Assembly: GCA_018065435.1 (NCBI GenBank) | Contig: JAGHTK010000156.1 | Span: 1 to 39,614, forward strand | DNA: 39,614 nt | Direction: 5' to 3' | Origin: Candidatus Alistipes equi | GTDB lineage: Bacteria > Bacteroidota > Bacteroidia > Bacteroidales > Rikenellaceae | Shown here: positions 16,944 to 23,604 of the stretch, piece by piece | How the letters are laid out: each line of letters opens with the position of its first letter | Numbering within the stretch: position 1 is the stretch's first letter | Made by a program: the position numbers and the translations under genes | Notes under the pieces: generated by a model | The model's database searches: none | Told to the model about the DNA's origin: nothing | Seen by the model: only the letters and a program-made list of their open reading frames with translations

Positions 16944-17873
16944 ATGACAGAAGATGAAATACGCAGGGCTAACGACCATTCAATTGTGGAATACCTTAAA
17001 AAAAGGGGAATAGAGCCAGTAAAGCGGGGAGCGTTAGGAGCTATGTATCTTTCCCCTATTCGGGCCGAAAGGAACGCATCGTTTCATGTCTCTTATGAAA
17101 AAAACACCTGGTACGACTTTGGTATAGGACGTGGAGGAGATCTGATTTCACTTGTAAGAGGGATGGAAGGGTGTGATTTTTCAGAAGCCGTTAGAAGAAT
17201 TTTAGGTGGGGAATACCAAAGCATCCCAAAAAAGCAAGAGGAGGCCTATGAAAGCCCATCAACTCTCTCCCTTACGCGCGTTATAAAAAGTGAGAAGGTA
17301 AGTTCTATGCACCTTTTTGACTATGCCCAAAAGCGTGGCATTAGTGAAAAGAATATAGAGCAGTGGCTTAGGGAAGTAGTGGTTGAAGTAGGCAAAAAAC
17401 ACTTTCGGGCACTTGGTTTTCGAAATTCGAGTGGAGGTTGGGAAATTAGGAACGAGGATATAAAAATCTCCGTTTCGCCAAAGGATATAACGCATATATC
17501 CGCAGGGCACGCAACCGTTACCCTATTCGAAGGCTTTTTCGATTTTCTTTCGTATCTGGAGTTGGAGCGTGGACAAAATCCTAAGACTGATTTTATAGTT
17601 CTTAATGGTGTTTCGTTTCTAAGGCGCAGTTTCGATGTGCTTCCGAAATACGAGAAGATTCGTCTTTGTCTAGATAACGACAAGGCAGGAAAGGAGGCCA
17701 CAAAGGTAATTCAGGAGCACTTTTCAGATAGGACTGAAGATCTTTCAAACACGTACCGTGCATCGAAGGATTTGAATGAAAGTCTACAGAAATACCTTCA
17801 GCAAAAGCGCGAACTGGAGCTTCAGCGTCAAAGTCAAACGGGCTCGTTTCATGTAAAAAGAATAAAGCTATGA
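16944..17873 (+). CDS. traP: TraP-like DNA primase with Toprim domain
   Basis: The 309-residue protein starts with a CHC2-like domain that has lost its cysteines, keeping YLSPIRAERNASFHV and WYDFGIGRGGDLISLV (about 33-70). The Toprim domain follows: LFEGFFDFLSYL with the catalytic Glu near residue 194, IVLNGVSFL, and LCLDNDKAG with the D-x-D pair near 243-245. It is thought to prime complementary-strand synthesis in the recipient. It overlaps the coupling protein gene by four bases (ATGA). Confidence 0.87.
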   Translation: MTEDEIRRANDHSIVEYLKKRGIEPVKRGALGAMYLSPIRAERNASFHVSYEKNTWYDFGIGRGGDLISLVRGMEGCDFSEAVRRILGGEYQSIPKKQEEAYESPSTLSLTRVIKSEKVSSMHLFDYAQKRGISEKNIEQWLREVVVEVGKKHFRALGFRNSSGGWEIRNEDIKISVSPKDITHISAGHATVTLFEGFFDFLSYLELERGQNPKTDFIVLNGVSFLRRSFDVLPKYEKIRLCLDNDKAGKEATKVIQEHFSDRTEDLSNTYRASKDLNESLQKYLQQKRELELQRQSQTGSFHVKRIKL

Positions 17874-19945
17874 GAGGCGAAGATGATATGGTAGCAATGG
17901 GAAAGCGCCGGCGGCTGATGCTCTCGATTGCAGTAGTTTTTCTTATGAGTCATCTGTGGTTTTTCTCACCCCACCTTCGTGAGGCCCTTGGAATTTTTTC
18001 ACCTTCGACCGATAGAATAACCCAGAAGATTTTCTTAAAAGAGACCCTTTTTGGAGGACAGATTCCTTCAAAACTTCTAATAGCTGCGATTCTTATTGTT
18101 ATATCCCTTTTTGAGGGAGCCAAGAAGAGTTGGGAAAAAGAAGGCCCATGGTGGATTATGTGTCCCATATCGCTTTTAATCTTTATTCTCTTTAACGGTG
18201 AGATTTCATTTATACGAAGTGCTACCATAAGGGAGGGAATCTATGTAGGAGTTATGGTTATGTCGTTTCTAGGAATTCTTTTTGGGCTGGAAAGGGTGAA
18301 AGCAAAGCTTGAAGATTATCTGGAAAAAAGAGGAAGTAACTCACCCGAAGAGAGTTTTTTACAGGAAGAGCGACTTTTATGCAATGAATACTCAATAAAC
18401 TACAGAACTCAGTACAGATTTAACGGGCGTATTCACAATGGATGGATAAATCTTGTGAATATTTTTCGCGCAACGATGGTTCTTGGAACCCCCGGATCGG
18501 GAAAAAGTTTCGCCATAATCGAGCAGTATATCCGCCAATGTATCGAAAAGGGATTCGCAGCCTACATCTACGACTTTAAGTACAGTGATTTAACAGAAGT
18601 TGCCTACAGACACTTTCTGAAAAATCAGAAGCGATACCCATCGAAAGCACGCTTTTTGGTTGTGAGTTTTGATGATTTACGCCATTCGAGTCGATGCAAT
18701 CCACTCGATGCCCGCTTTTTGGACGACATTTCAGATGCCTACGAATCGGCCTACACGATAATGCTTAATCTGAACCGCTCGTGGATAAAAAAGCAGGGAG
18801 AGTTCTTCGTAGAGTCCCCGATTGTTCTTCTTACGGCCGTTATATGGTTTTTAAGAATATACGAAAAGGGGAAGTACTGCACATTTCCACACGCAATAGA
18901 GCTTCTGAATAGTCCCTACAAGGATCTTTTTGAAATTCTTACATCGTATCCCGAGCTTGAAAGTTACATGTCTGCCTTTATCGATGCCTGGAAGGGAGGA
19001 GCGCAGGAGCAGTTGCAAGGACAGATTGCCTCGGCAAAGATTCCTCTATCGAGAATTATCTCACCTACGCTATACTGGGTAATGTCCGCATCGGACTTTA
19101 CTCTGGACTTGAATTCACCAACGGAACCGAAGATTCTTTGTATGGGAAACAATCCCGACAGACAGAATATAAACTCCGCAGCCCTTGGGCTTATCAATTC
19201 CCGCATTGTACGCATTATGAACAAAAAGAAGCGTCTGAAAAGTTGTATTGTAATCGATGAGCTTCCAACAATCTACTTTCGAGGTCTTGATAATCTTATA
19301 GCAACGGCAAGAAGCAATCTTGTGGCTGTGTGTTTGGGAATTCAGGACTTCTCACAACTAAAACGAGACTATGGCGAAAGGGAAGCAACGGTTATATGCA
19401 ATACCATTGGAAATGTCTTTTCAGGTCAGGTTGTGGGAGCATCCGCCAGGGATCTTTCCGAGCGTTTTGGACGCACCATGCAGCAAAGGCGAAGTGTAAG
19501 TTACTCCGATTCTGGTACATCATCACAGTTTTCCGAGCAGTTGGAGCAAATGATTCCTCCATCGAAAATTGCAGCCCTGTCGCCTGGAGAATTCGTGGGA
19601 GAGGTAGCCGATAGTTTCAATCAGCCTATCGAACGGAAAGTATTTCATGCAAAGATTCTTGTTAATCAAAAAGAGAAAGAAGACCCTATAGAGCTTCCTG
19701 TAACGTATGATTTTCTTTCGACAACGGGCGAGGATAACATGCAGCGCACAATTTTAGATAACTTCTTTCAAATCAAAGAGGATGTAAAGCGCATTATAGC
19801 GGATGAACTTCTTCGCATTCGAGAAACGGACGATTTATCAACTCTTCGTCTTATTTCATCGAAATCAAAAAACTGGGGATATGATAAAAGCACAGGGAAT
19901 AACTCTTCCACGCCTGGTAACGTTCCCGTTGATTATGGCAATTAA
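17870..19945 (+). CDS. mobC: VirD4-type coupling protein (MobC/TraG-family T4CP)
   Basis: The 691 residues contain two to four N-terminal membrane helices within the first 150 residues, then a TraD/VirD4 ATPase domain. Walker A is GTPGSGKS at 206-213 and Walker B is SCIVIDELPTIYF near 457-469. FAAYIYDFKYSDLT and VCLGIQDFSQL are further signatures of the Bacteroidetes MobC/YWF-type coupling proteins. A second possible start, MVAMGKRRR, lies seven codons in. It links the relaxase-DNA complex to the channel. The likely relaxase is not adjacent but about 13 kb downstream. Confidence 0.88.
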   Translation: MRGEDDMVAMGKRRRLMLSIAVVFLMSHLWFFSPHLREALGIFSPSTDRITQKIFLKETLFGGQIPSKLLIAAILIVISLFEGAKKSWEKEGPWWIMCPISLLIFILFNGEISFIRSATIREGIYVGVMVMSFLGILFGLERVKAKLEDYLEKRGSNSPEESFLQEERLLCNEYSINYRTQYRFNGRIHNGWINLVNIFRATMVLGTPGSGKSFAIIEQYIRQCIEKGFAAYIYDFKYSDLTEVAYRHFLKNQKRYPSKARFLVVSFDDLRHSSRCNPLDARFLDDISDAYESAYTIMLNLNRSWIKKQGEFFVESPIVLLTAVIWFLRIYEKGKYCTFPHAIELLNSPYKDLFEILTSYPELESYMSAFIDAWKGGAQEQLQGQIASAKIPLSRIISPTLYWVMSASDFTLDLNSPTEPKILCMGNNPDRQNINSAALGLINSRIVRIMNKKKRLKSCIVIDELPTIYFRGLDNLIATARSNLVAVCLGIQDFSQLKRDYGEREATVICNTIGNVFSGQVVGASARDLSERFGRTMQQRRSVSYSDSGTSSQFSEQLEQMIPPSKIAALSPGEFVGEVADSFNQPIERKVFHAKILVNQKEKEDPIELPVTYDFLSTTGEDNMQRTILDNFFQIKEDVKRIIADELLRIRETDDLSTLRLISSKSKNWGYDKSTGNNSSTPGNVPVDYGN

Positions 19946-19969
19946 AACAAACAATAACAAAACAGCATT

Positions 19970-21340
19970 ATGGAACAACAAAGAAATGAAAGAGCGAGAC
20001 GCTTCGATGAAGCGACGCTTCAAATGGAGGCGTTTTCACGTCTTGGACTTAACGAAAGGCTTCTTACGGAGCGTGGTGTTAAGGATGACCTTTTAGAAGG
20101 AAGACGAACGCAGAAGATGGTACCAATCAGAATCAAGGGAGAGAATTTCACACTGTCGGCAGAGGCAAAGCTTCAATTAAGGCGTAGCTCCACGGGAGAG
20201 GTTCTTTTAAGGGTAAGTGGCATGAGGCAAATGCCCGAAATGAAAAGTTTTCTTGGATACGAGTTTACAAAAAGTGACAAAGAGCAACTGCTTTCTACGG
20301 GTCATCTTGGTCATGTGGCCTCGTTTCGAATGCGCGATGGTGAAAGCGAAGAAGGCTTTCTTTCCTTTGATCGAGACACAAATGAACTTATGGTCTTTGA
20401 TTGCAAAAGTTTACGATTGCCGGATGAAATTGGAGGTGTCAGGCTAACGGATGAAATGAAAAATAACCTTCGTGAAGGAAAAAGCATTCATCTTCAAGGA
20501 GTGAGAACCCGAACAGGCGAAAAGGTAGATTGTGAAGCGATGGTAAGTGCTTTAAGACGGGGTCTTGAAATGCGATTTTTAACCCAGAGGGAAAGTTTTC
20601 GAAAGGTCCTTGGAGTAACGCTTGATGATGGTGAACGTGATAAACTTCTTTCGGGCGAGCCTATCTACATAAAGGATATGCTCTCGCATAAGGGAGCTCG
20701 TTTTTCGGCATGGGTTAAAAAATCCGAAGATGGTACTCATCTTGAGTATTTTCAGCAAAATCCAAAAAAGAGTGAATCGGAAAATGTCAAACAAGAAAAT
20801 CCGGTGGAAGAAAAGAAGGAAGTTGATTCCAAAAAGAAAACTACGGAAGGTAAAGCACAATCGCGTCCAATTCCCAAAAGCATTGGAGGAGTGATTCTTT
20901 CCCAGGAAGAACAGGCGATTCTTCTAAAGGGTGACAAGGTCTTCTTGCGTGATATGCAGGATATGCATGGGGAGCGTTTTTCGGCAAATGTCTCTATTGC
21001 TGAAAATGGTCGCATTCTTTACGAATCACTTGAAGAAAAGGTTCCTCTTCCAAATGTAATTCTGGGAGTCAGACTTAAAAAAGAGGAGAAAGATTTACTG
21101 GAAGAAGGAGGATGTGTCTTTTTGGAGGGACTTCGCACTGGTGGAGGTGAAAAAGAGAATTTGTATGTAAGGCGTGATGATAAATTTCCAGATAGGATTC
21201 TGTTTTTTGAAAACGATCCCGAAATGAACTTTAACGAAGCAGTACATATGATTGGAAAAATCGAGCCCAGAAAGAAGGTCGAGAAGCAAGAGACAGAAAA
21301 AATTGAGGAACCGCTTAAAAAAGGCGGCATGAAAATCTAA
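19970..21340 (+). CDS. DUF4099/DUF3945 protein with tandem repeats
   Basis: The 456 residues begin with a DUF4099-like segment (LGLNERLLTERGVKDDLLEGRRT, then PIRIKGENFTLSAEAKLQLRR). At least five DUF3945-type repeats of about 50-80 residues follow. Each opens with a motif like LGVTLDDGERDKLLSGEPIYIKDM and IGGVILSQEEQAILLKGD. A Lys/Glu-rich spacer sits around 265-300. Such proteins are common next to conjugation genes in Bacteroidetes, sometimes fused to topoisomerase. Their role is not established. It follows the coupling protein by 24 bases and is probably the same operon. Confidence 0.8.
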   Translation: MEQQRNERARRFDEATLQMEAFSRLGLNERLLTERGVKDDLLEGRRTQKMVPIRIKGENFTLSAEAKLQLRRSSTGEVLLRVSGMRQMPEMKSFLGYEFTKSDKEQLLSTGHLGHVASFRMRDGESEEGFLSFDRDTNELMVFDCKSLRLPDEIGGVRLTDEMKNNLREGKSIHLQGVRTRTGEKVDCEAMVSALRRGLEMRFLTQRESFRKVLGVTLDDGERDKLLSGEPIYIKDMLSHKGARFSAWVKKSEDGTHLEYFQQNPKKSESENVKQENPVEEKKEVDSKKKTTEGKAQSRPIPKSIGGVILSQEEQAILLKGDKVFLRDMQDMHGERFSANVSIAENGRILYESLEEKVPLPNVILGVRLKKEEKDLLEEGGCVFLEGLRTGGGEKENLYVRRDDKFPDRILFFENDPEMNFNEAVHMIGKIEPRKKVEKQETEKIEEPLKKGGMKI

Positions 21341-21353
21341 TATCAATCGAATT

Positions 21354-21620
21354 ATGGAAGAGATACGAATAGAGAGATTACGTACCTACACCGAAGATGA
21401 AATCAACTGGGACGAATTACAGGCAATTGGCATATCGTCCGAAAGACTTTCAAAGATGGGTGAAATGGAGAGTTTGCTTAAAGGCAGAAGAACCAGGCCA
21501 TTTCTTATTACACCAACAATTTTTGGATACAGCATTGATATGGAAGTTACACTTCAAATGGAGGATGACACTACGGGAAGGCCCATCATGAGAATTGAAG
21601 GGATACATCAAAACAAGTAG
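21354..21620 (+). CDS. Stand-alone DUF4099 domain protein
   Basis: The 88-residue protein is only the DUF4099 part: DEINWDELQAIGISSERLSKMGEMESLLKGRRTRPF followed by a strand segment, read in separate pieces. It aligns with the first 85 residues of the upstream 456-residue protein and then stops at a clean TAG, before any DUF3945 repeat. It may be a short paralogue or the surviving start of a truncated copy. It is the last gene of the transfer block. Confidence 0.7.
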   Translation: MEEIRIERLRTYTEDEINWDELQAIGISSERLSKMGEMESLLKGRRTRPFLITPTIFGYSIDMEVTLQMEDDTTGRPIMRIEGIHQNK

Positions 21621-22128
21621 TGTACCGTTTTATTGTGGGATTTGATTAGCTAATATGGGAAGAATCGTTAGCGGATGTTTTAATAACTTACACCATTTTT
21701 GCCCGAAAAAGTACGATAGATTTTTTCGATGGATTTTGTAATGTTTGTTGTTTATAGAAAGAATCCCAGTCTTTTAATGAAGGAAGGCTAAAGGAGGATA
21801 TATAAGGCACTTGAAAAAAGCATCGCGTAAAAGCAGAGAAAGCCATAAAGTGAACCTTTTCTGCAGGTTAGAAAGTTATAAATAAAGTGCAATAAAATAC
21901 CCGTATAAAACGACATTAATGATAGGCCTATGTGGAAATTCAGCATAAGGATAATCTCGTTTTTTTCATTCGTCCGCCTCCCAGGAAAAGGTGCCCATGG
22001 CTTAACTTTTCTTAACCCAGAACAGGCGTAGTATGTCCCAAAAGAAAAGTATAGGGTTGCAACCTACAGGCAGCCCTATGTTTTTTATTACGCAGACAAC
22101 AATGTGTCTGCAACAAAACAATAAATCT
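21621..22128. other. Non-coding gap between transfer operon and rteC-like gene
   Basis: No supportable gene is present. An inverted repeat CGAAAAA (21704-21710) / TTTTTCG (21722-21728) could be a weak terminator of the transfer operon. Near the right end is a terminator-like hairpin described separately, and GCAGAC/GTCTGC around 22092-22112 forms a further small stem. The gap should contain the promoter for the regulator. It could also hold a transfer origin, but I see no recognisable nick site. Confidence 0.35.
22053..22086 (+). promoter_or_regulatory. Terminator-like hairpin (possible attenuator) in the rteC leader
   Basis: AGGGTTGC at 22053-22060 pairs with GCAGCCCT at 22070-22077 (8 bp, one G-T pair, 9-base loop). 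The run ATGTTTTTT follows, with six T residues at 22081-22086. It sits 43 bases upstream of the regulator start codon in the same direction, which fits a transcription attenuator. Confidence 0.45.
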
Positions 22129-22731
22129 ATGATATACAATACAAAATTTGAAGGGCATTCCATCCCGGATGAATTTATTCAAAGCCTTAAGGAAGGAACA
22201 ATTGAAAAGTGCATGGAACTTCTTATGCACGAAATCGAAAAAATATTGCCAGGTAGTGAATTTTCTCACGAAAAGATTATTGAGGCACTTGAAAAGGTAA
22301 TAGAGCGTGTGCTTTGTCAAAATGACGTAATGAAAAGGTTCTCCTTGAAGGAAAAAATTTCCCTCATGATAAAATTATCGGCCATAAGCATAATGGAAAA
22401 AGAAGGAGACTACCCTAAAGATGAAGCACAGATTGAGCCTCCCATCAGGCTTGAATTAAGTAGCGGATACACCAGAACGGATCTTACGACCCTACTATGG
22501 GGCATGCACAGTCTGGGAATTTTTGTAAAGACCGAAAAAGGAGAAAAACTTAGTTTTCTGGAATTTCTGAAAGTTCTGTCGATTGTGCTTCCTGTAAACG
22601 AAAGGAGTGCCTACCAGCTTTTGAATAAGGCAAAAATGAGAAAGCAGAAGTCTTCTTTATCAATGACCATTGTCGAAAAGATTCTTCAGATTAAAGAACA
22701 GTTTGACAAAACAGAGAAAGAGAAGAAGTGA
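22129..22731 (+). CDS. rteC: RteC-like regulator
   Basis: The ATG at 22129 gives 200 residues; a frame from 22033 would run through the leader hairpin and is rejected. The C-terminal half (RTDLTTLLWGMHSLGIFV, then FLEFLKVLSIVL and YQLLNKAKMRKQKSSL) matches the pattern of RteC proteins, T.L.EL..AL...G......I......F..........Y......I..RK. RteC activates excision genes of CTnDOT-type elements in Bacteroides, binding DNA upstream of them. It is the only transfer-related regulator in view. No RteA/RteB two-component pair is present here. Confidence 0.65.
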   Translation: MIYNTKFEGHSIPDEFIQSLKEGTIEKCMELLMHEIEKILPGSEFSHEKIIEALEKVIERVLCQNDVMKRFSLKEKISLMIKLSAISIMEKEGDYPKDEAQIEPPIRLELSSGYTRTDLTTLLWGMHSLGIFVKTEKGEKLSFLEFLKVLSIVLPVNERSAYQLLNKAKMRKQKSSLSMTIVEKILQIKEQFDKTEKEKK

Positions 22732-22738
22732 AATTTTT

Positions 22739-22766
22739 CCGGCGGTGGAGACAACTCTACTGCCGG
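22739..22766 (+). terminator. Long GC-rich hairpin after the rteC-like gene
   Basis: CCGGCGGTGGAG pairs with CTCTACTGCCGG across a 4-base loop (12 bp with two G-T pairs), eight bases after the stop codon. Only ATTTCATT follows, so the T-run is weak, but the position fits a terminator. Confidence 0.5.
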
Positions 22767-23250
22767 ATTTCATTACATCACACAAAGACCAAGTACAACG
22801 TATGTTTGGTGCATCCAAAAAATCTATACTCTAATGCAATCAACAAAACATAAAGTTATCTGGTATTACTTCTTGGACCAGAATATCGTTTATCCTTAAA
22901 GAGATTGAAGGGATGGTAACAAAATGGACTATGCCATCTGTTTAACATTTGTGTCCACTACATCTTCTGTAACAAGATTGGACTGCGCTATAGGAAATTT
23001 TCAAAGTTGGTACTATTTCGAAAAAGAAGAACCGTTGAATCATTTCAATGTGTTATAGCTAAATTGCTAATTATCAAAAAGATTACCAGTAGATTAAGCA
23101 CCTAACAAATTAGAAATATACGCAATTATCTAAAAGAGGTTTAGTGTCTTAAATGATTTGATTTAAGAGAAATTCAAAGCAACTAAAAGCAAAGACTACT
23201 TACCGCAAAAGATAGCGCATAAGATGTTAACAAAATATACGTACGTTTTA
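22767..23250. other. Non-coding gap before the first lipoprotein module
   Basis: No reading frame of interest was seen on either strand. The right end carries ACGTACGTTT at 23239-23248, directly before the promoter at 23251. It matches the ACGWACGTYT half-site remembered from Bacteroides invertible promoters (see findings). Confidence 0.35.
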
Positions 23251-23281
23251 TTTGTACATGTACTAAAAATTGTTACTTTTG
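23251..23281 (+). promoter_or_regulatory. Bacteroidetes-type promoter for the first lipoprotein module
   Basis: TTTG at 23251-23254, a 19-base spacer, and TACTTTTG at 23274-23281 fit the TTTG-N19-TAnnTTTG promoter rule exactly. Transcription would start near 23288, giving a leader of about 130 bases before the short peptide gene. This excludes the longer in-frame start at 23224. Confidence 0.65.
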
Positions 23282-23415
23282 GGTCCGTAAATTTTTCACC
23301 AAGAATCAAGTTCGATATGCACTTACTTACAGCAATAAACCATCACCTTAAAAGGAGAGAGGCGAAGTGTGCATTTTTGATATCCAACGACAAATTATTT
23401 CAAAATCATATAACT

Positions 23416-23592
23416 ATGTTAAAAAACAATCCTATTATGACGGGGATGTATATCTCTCCGTCATGCGAAATCATTAATCTTAGCCCTAAGGCACATTATT
23501 TACAAGCCGCTAGTCCGTATGGAGATAATGGAGCTGCTGGTGGCATATTTAGTGGTGAAAATACCAATGATTATTCTGAAGATCTTCTTTAA
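23416..23592 (+). CDS. Short peptide gene preceding the first lipoprotein
   Basis: The ATG at 23416 gives 58 residues beginning MLKNNPIMTGMYISPSCEII, then a variable Ser/Gly/Asn-rich part and an acidic end (YSEDLL). No signal peptide is evident. The start, MLKNN..M..Y.SP, recurs in the second module at 27747, which makes a real gene likely. Very similar short Bacteroidales proteins of the form YI.P..EV..L....LL..S are often seen next to exported lipoproteins; their function is unknown. The gene ends 12 bases before the lipoprotein start. Confidence 0.65.
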   Translation: MLKNNPIMTGMYISPSCEIINLSPKAHYLQAASPYGDNGAAGGIFSGENTNDYSEDLL

Positions 23593-23604
23593 TTGAATAG
23601 GCGT

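Noticed and set aside
22033-22128. Longer start for the rteC-like gene
   Set aside because: The extra 32 residues would be translated through a terminator-like hairpin and do not resemble the family.
23224-23415. Longer start for the first short peptide gene
   Set aside because: It would begin upstream of a perfect promoter at 23251-23281, and the second copy supports the start at 23416.
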